Shown here: piece by piece, positions 11,501 through 24,200 of the stretch
Layout: each line of letters starts with the position of its first letter
Numbering within the stretch: the first letter of the stretch is position 1
From: Amborella trichopoda
Taxonomy: Eukaryota > Streptophyta > Magnoliopsida > Amborellales > Amborellaceae
Direction of reading: 5' to 3'
NCBI RefSeq assembly: GCF_000471905.2
Contig: NW_006498137.1
Coordinates: forward strand, 275,047 to 339,046
Length of the DNA stretch: 64,000 bases
Position numbers and translations under genes: made by a program
The notes under the pieces: generated by a model
Database searches by the model: none
Told to the model about the DNA's origin: nothing
Seen by the model: only the letters and a program-made list of their open reading frames with translations

Positions 11501-14500
11501 GCACTTACTTTGATTGCTCGAACTCCAAACTCTCACATCTACGATGTTTTCTGGTGCTAAAATATTTAAAAATACCCTTTAATACGATTAAAAAAACTCC
11601 AAAACTAAATCTAATCTACCTCGGTGATGTTTAGATCCATGTTCTGTAACTTTGAGAAACACTTCGATCCAATGAAAATCACAAAATCTAGTTTTTTTGA
11701 GGTTTCTTTCTCTAAAGTGGTTTCTTATGGGTTTAGGTTTCAAATGAACCTAAAACCCATCGTTAAAAGCTTTTATTTTAAAAAAAATTCAATAGAATAA
11801 AAAAAAAAACCTCATTTCCGCCCCGAAGAGGGGCGTAGGCCCTAGGTGGCCGCCCAAGGCTGAGCGTGGGTGCCTGCCTAGGTGGGTGCCGGCGGCCTCC
11901 CAGGGACTGTTGCCTAGTTTGGCCGCCTAGGCCTGGGCGATGCTCCTAGGCTTTTTGGACCGCCTAGGCGCAGGGCGGTCCACTTTTTTGAACAAAGTGT
12001 GAAATAGAGACATTGACTCCTAATTCCTACTGCATCTTTTGGGTCAATGTTATGACCTGAAAAACTTATAACACTTCTAATTTTTTAGTAAGCAAACGTA
12101 GCTTCTAATATTCATCTTGATGATTGGAAAAAGCATAACTAACTTCTAATTTTTTTGTAAGCAAACTTAACTTCTGATGTTCATCTTGATGATTGGAAGA
12201 AAAGCAAACTTTTGTCACTAAATACTCTTACATGGTACATATGCAACCAGTAGTTAGATATATGACTCACACAATGCATAGTTCTAAAGTTCTGGCTTTG
12301 GATTTGGCTTATAGTGATTTTCAAAAGAACTTGGAAACATCCTGCACGTTTATGGAGATCAGCGTCTTCAGGTTTCAATGGTTTTGATAACGTGTAAACT
12401 TGAAGGAGAATTTTGATGAACTTATTCATTTAGTAAAAAAGAAACTAATCTCCTGTATAAAGATAATAAATATGCATTAGAACAATTGGGTAAATGACCC
12501 CTATATGTGTTACCGTAACATGATCAATAATCTCTATGTTTATTTGGGATAACATAAGATGGCAAAATAATGTAATGCATGCCAATGACTGATTATGTAC
12601 AAGTAGGGATAATGCTTGTACTATTCATTTTGATGTGTATGTGGATGCAAGTATCGATGTTAACAACCAAGAAATGGACGACCCTACACATTTTAGCTCT
12701 TGGCCTTTTCTAGGTGCATGACTTTGGCTTCTTCCGTTATGACCCTGGAGCGATACAATTCCTGAACTACGAGGAGATCCCTCTTGATCCTGAAGCTGCA
12801 GCTGTTGGACTGGAGATTCGGGTTGTGGGTAATGACAGTGGTGAAAAGGTATGTGTATTGTGCTTTGTACATTTTGAGTCATTGCTCATGGAACGCTAGA
12901 CAGTTCTACAGTAAAATATTTCATGCGTATCCGTAGATTAAGAAAAGAAGTTTGTTACTTTGTTTAAATTTTTTCAATCATGATTGATGAAGATTTCATT
13001 ATTAGACATTGCAACACATGTATTACATGTAGCATACAAAAGTTATATGACTCAATAAAGAACATTGTGCAGAAATAGAAAAGTAAGAGCATTGGTTGAT
13101 GCATCATATGTTTTATGTCTAAATCAGTAAAATGTCTGGAAATCCATTACTTTGAGTGCTATGCTGATGCCAATAAGAATCCTTTTAACTCAGATGAAAG
13201 ATTCCATTTCTCCCGCTTGGAGTATATCTTTATAGGATAATTCTTGGTGATGTTTGCACCAAAAATTTGTATACAGTTTTAGGACATTGGAAGTAAACAA
13301 TTACATGTTTGCTTGGTCTAAAAGAATTGCATTGCGTTCATTTCTGTGCAATGAGTTAGTAGCTCATTTGTCATAAGAGATAAGATTTTTGATGGTGATG
13401 GATTCTTTGCTTATGTTGTCATTATGAATTTCCAGGTTTCGATTTTGGCTGGGACCCTTGCTCGTTTGGACAGAGATGCTCCTCATTATAAAAAGTATGT
13501 TATTTTGTATATTTGAATTCCTTTGGTCTTATCCTATGACTGGGAATGGATAAGTACTTCCGATTATTTTTTAGTCATATGCTAAAACTTGAAACTTTTG
13601 GATCTTCGACTAAGTTCGCTAGGGAAACATGAGACAATATGCATCCATGTAGTTCTTTTCCTCTCTCATCAAGGATTGGTAAATCATCACTTGTATGCAT
13701 CAATGGGTTAACCTACTGTTGTAGTAATCACATAGGTTTAGTGTCTCCACGAAAATGAATTTTGAAAATGATTTTCATGGTTTTGTATCAAATGCAGAAT
13801 GTTTCCCAGCTCTTCTTTTTTGAATGTTCCAGCTCCATGGTCAGAGTAACCTATACATCCCTGCCAACCTCCCATAAGAAGCTTCAACAAGGAAAACCAT
13901 TACCATTGTCTATGAAATCCCCATGTGACTAAGATTATGCATGTGATATATGCTATGAATGAATTTTGTGTCATTCTCCAGAAAATTGCTAAAATTCACT
14001 AGCATTTTTTATGTTGATTGTAACATATTGTTTTGAATTCATCCATTGATATGTCAGTTCTGGCTAGTCCACTTGAAGTGTCCTATGTTCAACATTTTCT
14101 TCCCAGTAATTTGTTACTACATAACTGGGTCTTTCCTTTCTGGAAGTTGGTGAAATATTGCCCGCTGCGTAATGTATCTGTGGACTTATTGGAGCATACC
14201 CCAATCAACATGAAACATAGTGAGGAAGGAATCAAGGATTCACATATAGAGGGTGTGAACTGGCTAGGGATAGGTACTTGTGGAGGTGATTGACTTTCTT
14301 TGTTGCATCTCGGCACATGTCACACCTATTGGGGAACTGTAATCTCCTGTCCTGAAGGTTATCATCTGATAGAAATCTTGTCCCTGACTATCAACCAGCC
14401 AAAACATGATTTATGAGTGCACATGCAAAGCCAACCGTGAACTTGGAAGTGGCATATCTCTGTTTTAAGGTCATAACAGTGTTACTAAGACTGGACCTCG

Positions 14501-15004
14501 GGTCGAACCAATGGAGGCACTGGTTCGATTGGACAGTTTGAGCTGGATCAGTTCACTGTCAATCTGGTAAAAAAAAAAACAGGAAAATACAAATAAATTA
14601 GAAACGAAGAATAAGGAAAAATCTAGAAATGTAAGACAAATTAGAAAATTATCAGGAACGTTAAGAAAATTATACATTCATAAATACACAAGATTAGAAG
14701 CCAAAGTTACAAAAAATATGTAAATACAACTCACTATATCATATGATGCCCTCTATTAGGGCACTAATTCTTCAAGCAATGACCATTTAGACTGTGAATT
14801 TGAATGGAAATGAGCAACTAAAGTGAATCACATCCATTGAACAAAAATTTGGCCTCCTTGCTGCCTAGGCAGTGGGTTCTGGGAGGGCATGCCTAAGGCG
14901 GGTGCCTTGGTGGTCTGGGTGCCCACCTAGTGCCATCCCTGAAAAAAAGAAAAAAAGAAAAACAAATTCAAATCCACCCAAACAAAAATAAGGCCTGGTA
15001 TTGC

Positions 15005-15047
<43 letters not shown>

Positions 15048-15240
15048 GTCCATGTGCTCTCTCTACATATGAGAAGAAGAAGAAGAAGAAGAAGAAGGAC
15101 TGCAAGTGTTTGATGCGTGGCCTCTCTCTCTCTCCCCCGCACACACACACACAAAGATACACATGGACCCATATGCTCTCTCTTTACATGTAGAAGAATA
15201 CAAAGAAGAAGATGACCTTCAAGTGTTCAATGCGAGGTCC

Positions 15241-15279
<39 letters not shown>

Positions 15280-18200
15280 GATCTCGACATATCCTCAAGT
15301 GTTCAAAACCTCTCTCTCTCACAAATACGTATCCAAAAGGGAAAAAAAAGAAAAGAAAGCGAGGATGGTCTTTAAGAATTTCATGCGAGACCTCCAGCAC
15401 ACACATACGTGCGCATGCACATACACACACACATTCACAAAACACACACACACACACACAAAGCAACATATGGCCCATACCCCTGGGTGGCCCGCCTAGG
15501 CAGCCGCATCTGCCTTCTTGAACATTGATCACATCATATCGCTATGAACATATCCAGCTATCCATAATTAAAAATTACTAAGCCCCATGGCTCATGCTGT
15601 CATGCTCCCACTGGCTTACATAAATTCATAAGGAGTCAAGGACAAAAATTCATGAGCCATGAATTCATGAAGGCACAAAAAAAATCAGCCCACAATCCCC
15701 TTCCTGTGATCCCACAGTTAGATTGCTATAAATGCTCTTATATATGGTAATGCTAAACACGAATAAATCCAAATTATGTGCGATCATCATCTTCATCTTC
15801 ATCTCCTTCTTCTTCGTCATCATCATTGAATTCCTCACCAGTAAAACCCTCTAAATCAGCATCTCTACAAACTATGAGAAAGATTATATATTACTTAGTT
15901 ATAAACTTATTATTTACTAATAAATCATATGCATAAGAGCGTAAAAATCTTACTAAGTTATTAATATTTACTATAAAATCAAGCTTTTATAGTTTAGCAT
16001 AGAACTTAAAATTTACCTCCTTGTGGTGGTTCCATCTTCATCTAGTCATCTGATTCTTTTGCAATGCCTTCAAGAACTGTGTGCTATTGCTCAACAACCC
16101 ATTCTTCAACTATAGTGATCTTCACCATGTCAATTGGTCCGAGCATGTGGGTCTTTGAATGGTCCTACATTTCTTAACATTTCATATTAGTTAAAATTTT
16201 AAACATAAGAACTTTACAATTGTTGAATGCATAATAGCAAATATTAGAAGAAGCTATTGTCTATACCTCAGCCTCAAGTTGTATTGCATGAAAACCAAGT
16301 TGTTCAACCTCTTATGCCTCAACAGATTTTGCATGTCCTTATGTATGCATTGGCGCATGCTCCTATTCCTCGCGCATCCCCTTGCATTGCATGTTTGGCT
16401 AAGGATACAAGCGGCCAACTTTTGAAGTCTGAGAGCATCCCTACCAATTTGCTCTTAGCCTTTTAGAAAATAAAAAAATGTGAGATATTATAATTTCTAT
16501 TAAACCTTAAGAGGATAAAAATTCGATTAATAAAATGCATTATGTGAAAGGAAACTGTCATGTTCATATAAGAATATCAATAAAGAACTGCATCCAAGAG
16601 ACCTTGGTGAGGGATGCGTTGAATCGTTGATGACATGAAGCTTTGTGAGACCTTGGTGAGGGATGCATTGATGCTGGCTATGGCCAGGGCTTCTACCTGT
16701 CTGGGACTCCCCCCGCTATACCATACTCCCACCTTATCCACCCTAGAATCTCTCCCCATTCTCCCCTTATCAACCAAAAGCAAGCCTCTGCTTCAATCCC
16801 CTCCCATCCTACTCCGCTGCTTTCTCAACCTTCTACCACTCCCTCTCCCTGCATCTGTTCCCATTAGATGCTTCCCTCCCTCCCTCAATCCTAAGCCTGG
16901 CTGTCCCTCAATTTCCTCCGTATCAGTCCCTTCAATCCTGTTTGATTGGGCATTTTTTCCCCTGCAGAGATGATTTCAGAAGTATAGAGAGGTGGGCTCA
17001 GAAAATTTGGGATGAGCAAACTTTGGTTGCCGCCCTCTCTCAAGCGGCGATTTGCTTTTCTCTTTCCCCTCTAAGGCCATCTTAGATAGAGCTCTACAAT
17101 GGAAAAATCCCCCATTCAAATGAGCTTCTCTTTTGCTTTCGCGGTGGACCACTGAGTTTGGAGCTACTCGTCCCCACATGATCTGTCTTCGGGCTTTCCC
17201 GGTTGACCACTGAGTTTGGATCTACTCGCCCCCACATGATCCGTCTTCGGATTGCCCACATCCCTTTACAAGCATGGCATCAATTGACTTTCAAGAATAT
17301 TGGAGATGCTTGTGGAAACTTCATATCTACAACAATGGAAATCCCTAGAAGTCTTGCCCTTGGGGTCCATCTAGATCCTCATCAACACTGTGCATCCCAA
17401 TTTTATCCCGTCTTTCCTCTTGCTCGTTATTGAAGGCCTTTTCTTTTGCGCCTCCCTAACCTGGTACCCGGCCTCACCCTCTGTAAGTCGCCATATCCAG
17501 GATCACCACGCAGACCACACATGAGCCCCAAACCTGACCATAGTCAGCCGGCTGATCCAAAAGGGTGGACTACCGTATCTAGAAGGCGTAGGAAAATAGC
17601 CCATTGCAACCGCAAAAGGGATCATCATAAAGCCCACATTGTGCGACCTAAGCCACCCATGGAAGTGCCTCATCACCCCTCTTGTGCTCATGCTGCCACA
17701 TATGTGGAAGCCTCGGTCAACACCCCCCATCTGCCACCCGCCCACAATACTATGATTCCAGCATACCCGTTTGTCCCTTCCTTGAGCCCCTACACCCATG
17801 TGCCACCACCCTCTTCCCTCGTCCAGGCGGCCCAATCAATTTCGCCCTCTCACGTGCCCACCCTTCACACCCTTGGCCCTATCCAGATGTCACCCTCTCC
17901 TCTCATCCCTCCCCATCCCATAACTTCGTCCTACGGTGCTCCTCTCTTCCCCCCCTTCCCTCAAATCTTGGTCCCTCCATGTACCCACTAACTCCATCAC
18001 ATGCGGTCCCCCACAAGCCTTTTGCTTTGGTCGTCGACCTTCGCCCTCTTATCTCAACCGTCGATCTTGGATCCAGGGACCTTGGTCCTTATGCCACCGC
18101 ACCCTCTTCTCGCTCAACCCCTATCCTTGCTCTCTCTCTCTCTCCCTCCAACAGTAGCCCTCAGCCAGAGACTATGATCCCCCTCCAACATAACCCCTCT

Positions 18201-21200
18201 TTATCCCTCTCTGTCCCCTCAGTTGCCACCTCCACCCCCACATCCTTCCTCCCTCTATTAATTCACGATTCCACCAGCAAGCACACGACCTCGGCCTTGG
18301 CCTTGCCCTCACCTTCGCCCTTTCCCCCCTCTTGTCCTCTACCAACACCTCTAGAAGTCGCCTCCCTCCAACCACCGCTCGTATCGGTCTCTCTTGATGC
18401 GGTGGGCTCATGGCTGGATATACTTTCTTTGCACGTTGAGGCCTTCCAAGCTATGCCGTCTTTGCTTGACGATTCGCCGAAGGTGATACCTCTTCCTCTA
18501 GAGCCTTTGTCTCCCGACTCACCTCTCATTGATCTCAACTTCTCTTCGCCCACCCTTTTGCCCTCTATTACTGCCGCTCCCCCCCCCAATTCCCCCATAT
18601 CCAAGCCTAGACTTGGAGTCCCCTTCCTTATATTCTCCGGCACTCCCACCATCGAGAGGAGTCTTTACCCACCCCCATTCTCTTCCACTGACTCCTTTTA
18701 TGCCACACTAACCATATTTTCAGCCACCTTTCTCTGGCCCTGCTTACTTCAGTGGCCTCTCCCTCCCCTCATTTCCCCTATGTCATCCCTTGATTCCGTT
18801 CAACCCCTCTCAGCCCCTCCAAAGCAAGCTTTACTACCAACTTCAGCCCCACCCTACCCCATCAACAATGAGTAGGCCCCCCTGTAACACTTGCACTGTA
18901 CCCCTCGTTCCATCCCACCCCATCCCACCACCTGAAGCCCCACCAACAGCCCACCCCTCTCCCACTTTTCATCCCAATACCACGACACCGGAGCCTTCAC
19001 CCCAATCCCAAGGCCACTGGCCCCCTGCAGACAATCGCACATCTCAATTCTGTGGGATCAAGTTTCATTGAGGCACTGGACAACGCCCAAGGGGACATTA
19101 ACACAATCTTGAAGGTTATGAGCCTTTGCTACAATGGCCCCCAGGAGGCCCTCATAGCTTTCATCTTTCCAGAGGCCGACTGTCAACCCAAGACTTCTTC
19201 TAAAGGCAGAAGAGAGCTAGCTAACCTAGCTTTTGGAATTAGCTATGGTCTTGCATCAGACGTTGATCAGGGGACTTCCTTCGCTCCCCACAACTTGGCG
19301 GTCCTCCAGACATGTCCCCTCCCCCCCTCCCCCCCCACCCACCCACCCTCAATTATGAAGATTTTGACATGGAATATCAGGAGTTTGGGTGAACCCCAAA
19401 AACACAGAAACACCCTCAACTTTGTTTCCTTACACTCCTCTACCATCTTGGCTCTAACAGAAACTAAACTCCCTGCCCCATCCCTTCCTCTTTTTCGTTA
19501 GGTCTGGGTGGTCACGACTTTATCAATGGGTGTCTTTGGACACTCAAGGGGCCTTTGGGGGTATTTGGGACCCAACCTCCACAACATCACTTCCTCAGCC
19601 GTAGGTGTCTTCTCGGTCTCCATGTCCCTTGCGAGAGTGGCCGACACCTTCCCTTGGAAATTTACAGTTGTATATGGTCCCAAGGCCCCCTCTCTCAGAC
19701 CCTGTTTCTAGGAGGAATTGAATAGGGAGCTCTGGTCTTCCACCACAATTGGTGCATTGGTGGGGACTTCAACATCACCCGGTGGTCGAGGGGAACTCCA
19801 ATTCCCCCATCTCCCATTTTCGACCTCATGACGTGGATAGAATTACTTGATCTCCTCTTCAAGGGGCCTCCTTTACTTGGTTGGACCATTTCGCCAATTC
19901 CACTCTCTCCAAGTTGGATAGGTACCTCATTTCTTTGGGTTGGGATGTTGCCTTCCCAAGGACTCATTCCCTCGCCGCCCTAAACCCACATCTGACCACT
20001 GCCCAATTCTCCTGGACACCGCCCCTCCCCTTTGCATCTCCAAGCGTTTTAGATTTGAGTTGGCTTGACTAGAGGAACATAATCCTCTCCACTTCATTGG
20101 ACTCTGGTGAACCTCTTTCTCGAACCAAGTCCACGGTTGGGCAGGGTACCGCCTCCAAAGTAAGGCCTGGAGTGCCCAACTTCTGGGCAATTTTCGTACC
20201 AAAAAGGAATCCCTCCTACATGACATTCAACAATGGGATTCCATTGAGGAGCATCGCTCCCTCTTGGATGATGAGAGAACGGCTCAATCCCAAGCAAAGT
20301 TTGAGTTACAACTCCTACTATGGAAAGAGGAGATATATTAGTCACACTGATTCAAAGTTAAATGGCTGTAACACGGTGATCTCAACATTACTCCTCAAAA
20401 TAGCCAACTGCAGAAGGAGGGGCAACACAATCACCCAGATAAAAGTTGGGAAGAAGTGCTCGACCAGGCTCTGTAGCTCGAGAGTGTCATTATAAACTCC
20501 TTTCGGAAACTCTTCGAGGCTTCCAGGGGCCTAAGACCTACATTGGCAAACCTAACCTTTCAAACCATTCCCCCCAACTTGGCAGCCTGGCTCGAACGCC
20601 CCTTCGAGACGGTTGAGATCCTCAAGGCCATCTCCAACCTTGGTCAAGATCGAGCCCCGTTACCTGATGGATTCCTGGTCTCCCTCTTCAAAACCTTTTG
20701 GGACTCTTTTAGCGAGGATCTCCTCGCTTTCTTTCAAGAATTCCATGCCAGAGGGATTATCCATTGAGGAATGAATTCCACATTCATCGCTCTTGTTCGA
20801 AGGGGCTGAAGAACTCAAAAGACTTCAGGCCAATTAGTCTCATGAATCATCAATAGCTCATAAAAAAATACTCTCCAAAGTCCTCGCTTCAAGTCTGCGA
20901 GAGCTGCTTGGTTGGGTGATCTCTCCCACCCAAGGAGTTTTTCTTTAAAGATAGGCAAATCGTCGATGGGGCCTTCATAGCCCATGTGGCCATCCATTCT
21001 AGGCACCTCGCCAAATCCCCTGGTTTGATCATCAAGCTCGACTGGGAGAAAGCCTATGACCACGTAGACTGGTCCATCCTAGACGAAACCTTTCTTTGTA
21101 TGGGTTTCGGGGCCCAGTGGAGAACCTGGATCAGAGGCTGTATTTCAAGGCCTTTTTTCTTCATCCTGATCAGTGATTCCCCCAAAGGCTTCTTCTCCCC

Positions 21201-24200
21201 TGTAGGGGGCTCCACCAGGGCGACCCCCTCTCCCCATTTTTGTTTGTGATTGTTGCCTGAATTTTCAGTAGATCGATCTCGAGAATGTACCTGGCCGTTT
21301 GCTCAAATGTTTGACTGATTTCCCACCACCAATATGCTGATGACACCTTGCTGTTTTGAGAGGCCTCCTCCGAACAGCTAGAGACCCTTCACCTCTTCCT
21401 CAAATTGTTTGAGATGGCCATGGGCCTTAGGGTAAATATGGCCAAATCAAAGATGCTCGGTGTGGCAATGAATCCTTCCCTAGGGGCTGCTCTTTCGATG
21501 GGTTGCCTTCCTCTTTTTTGGGCCTACCATTATGATTAGGCAAACCTAGACTCTGCCTCTAGAGCACATTATTGATAAATTTGACCAAAGGTTGGCAGGG
21601 AGGAAAGGCAGATTCTTATAATCAGCGGGTTGTCTTACCCTTATCAAAGCCATCCTTTCTAGCATCCCTAGCTTTCATATGTCTCTATTCCATATGCCGT
21701 CCTCGCTCGTCCTCCGCCTTGAGAAACTCATGAGAGCTTCCTGTGGTTCAGGCCTTGGCATGGCGATAAAACTCTCTTCTGGCTCGACCCGTGGCTGGAC
21801 GATATCCCTCTGAAGGAACAATATCTCATCCTGTTCCTGCTAGCATAAGACCCCAATGCTATGGTGGAATCGCAATTTGAGACGGTGGGTAATAGGAGGG
21901 TGTGGAGTTCAATCTTTAGAAGACGTTGACTGATTATGAAGTGCAGCCTTTCTTAGGCCTCTCTGCCACCCTAAGCTCAAGCTTCCTCCCTTTCCAGGGC
22001 CTAGATAAACTACCCCCAACCACTCTGGAAGCTTCTCGGTGGCTTCCTTCTACTTGTTCCTTTCTCACCCCTAAATCCTTCACTCCCGGGCTGTTCCCAT
22101 TGTGAACAAAGCTTGGACCGCCCTGGTTCCACCCAAAATCTAGTTGTTCAACTGGATCGCTGCTTCTTAGAGAGCCCTCACAGTGGATCTACTGCAAAGG
22201 AGGGGGCTCCAAATCCCCAACAGGTTCATCATGTGTATTGACGAAGAGGAAAGCAACGCCCACCTCTTTATCTATTGCAAGCTGGCCTTCTACCCTCTGG
22301 GCCGATCTCCTCTAACTTTTCCATTGACAATGGGTAACCCCACCCAGTGTTCCCCAACTGTTTTGCTCAGCGCCTCAGCCTTCTCACCCCCTTGGCCGAA
22401 GGCTGGTAGACTGCTGTGGCGGGCCTCGGTGGCTGCCACTTTTTGGGTCATCTGGAATGAAAGAAATGCCAGAATTTTTCGCAGTCAGAAATCCACCATA
22501 GAAGTTTTAAAGGAAAGAATTAAATCCTCAGTCATTTTCTGGGCCACCCACTACAATCTTTTCAAAACCTCTCCCACCCTGACCTTCTCCACAGCTGGGC
22601 TACCATTCTGACCTCCCTAAAGATTACCTCGTTCTTCCCTCTGGAGACCACCCGATGAGGCCCAAATTGAATTCAATTTCGATGGGTTTTCTCTCGGCAA
22701 CCGTGGCCCAGCAGGTATAGGCTGGCTATTTCGCAACAAAGACAGCAATACTTTGTTTTCTTTCTCCATCCCAGTTGGGCATTCAGATTCTCACTGTGGA
22801 AGCTTTAGCCCTTCGGGAAGGACTCAGGAATTTTGATCCTTCTTGGGGCCAATCCCTCAGCTTCAAAGGCGACTCTTTCTGTGTTGTCTCCTGGGCCTCA
22901 GGCTGAGCCTCCTGGGCCTCAGGCTGAGCCTCCTGGCCTTGGAGACTCGACAATGTTTTTGATGAAATTACTGATCTCAGTAGGATTTCCCATATCTCTT
23001 GGAGACACATTTGGAGAGAAGCTAATGGTGAGGCCGACACCCTCGCAGCTGCCTCACTCTCTCAAGCCAATTTGCTTACCACGCAGGGAACTGTTTAATA
23101 CTTTTTTGAGCACGTGTTCCCCCCTTCAGCTTTGGTTCTTACAAATTTGGTTGTCAAAATATCACTGTAAAGCATTTTTTCGGTTAACTATTTATTTTGT
23201 ATAGGGCATCTGCCTGTGGGTAACATATTTTTTGGCTGGAACCTGTCTGTGGGTGGCCAGCTTCTATGTCTCCCCCTTTGTACTTATTTTTGTGGTTTAA
23301 TAGAGTTAACATATTCCAAAAAAAAAACTGTGACATTCGTTTACCACATCTTTCTCCCAAAATCCTCTCTGCCCCTTCTAATATAAGCTCATCTCCTCTC
23401 CATTGCTCACTTGCATGTGCCTATTAGGATACAATGTCTCTGTCCTCATATGCAAGCCTTTCTATATCTTAGGATTAGTCAAAAATGGGGATTTGTTCTA
23501 TAAAAAATTGGGTTTGGGCAATAGACAGCTGCATGTACATGACGATGCAACTGCCCATCCCATTTATTATCTATACTCTTCCAATAGTCTTTTTCATTAG
23601 AATCCTTATGTTCAAAAGTTGCAGCAATAGCCTCTGTGGCCCAATACCTCATGGGAGGCCTAAAATTACTATTCGAAATCCTCAAGGGCCAAGTTACTCG
23701 AATTACATGGGCAAGTAAGGTTTAAAACTGGCTCCCATTACCCTTCCTAGAACATACGAAATCCAAGTGAGCACTTGAGCTAACCATGACTCTCAGGCCA
23801 TCCTTTTTCTGCTAAATACAAACAGTGCTCTTGCAGCAACTGCTCCAAAGGGAGCCCACGGTTTTAACCCCCCACCCCCCCACCACAAAAAAAAAAAACC
23901 TCCAATGGAGTGTTTGCCCATATTATCAGCAATAACCCTGGGCCACATGTCATGGTCACCACTTCTTCAACAATGTTCTTAAACATTCCAAATAATGTCT
24001 TCCCTATCTTTAATAATATAGAGGCATTCGCAGACCTCAAGAAAACTGTCCCCCTAATATATCTCAACTAAATGTTTATGGCCCTCTTTCACATCACTGC
24101 ACCCATCAACCATGATGGAACATTTATGGTTGGCCCCATCTCCCTATATGTTGAAATGTATCCCTTAACCCCTTCCACATTCTTCTTTTGTTTTTTTTTT

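Larger units (their letters stand above)
16590..23328 (+). mobile_element. L1-type LINE, near full length, degenerate, sense to DEG7
   Basis: In order on the + strand: a C-rich 5' part, ORF1-like region (DUF4283-like remnant and Pro/Ser-rich stretch), endonuclease ([10 protein letters not shown] at about 19360, GDFNIT near 19770), reverse transcriptase (to YADDTLLF near 21333), zf-RVT (about 22180), RNase H (about 22660-23090) and a poly(A) tail at 23318-23327. Multiple stops and frameshifts break every domain. The left end is approximate; I found no convincing target duplication. It splits the hAT A transposase. Confidence 0.85.

Noticed and set aside
14865..15532. Several overlapping ORFs on both strands (Ser-Leu, Arg-Glu, Cys-Val repeats)
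   Set aside because: Translations of (CT)n, (GAA)n and (CA)n inside hAT B.
17682..18875. 397-codon + strand ORF, the longest in the window
   Set aside because: Pro/Ser/Leu-rich and C-rich, lies inside the LINE ORF1 region and overlaps another open frame; no independent domain.
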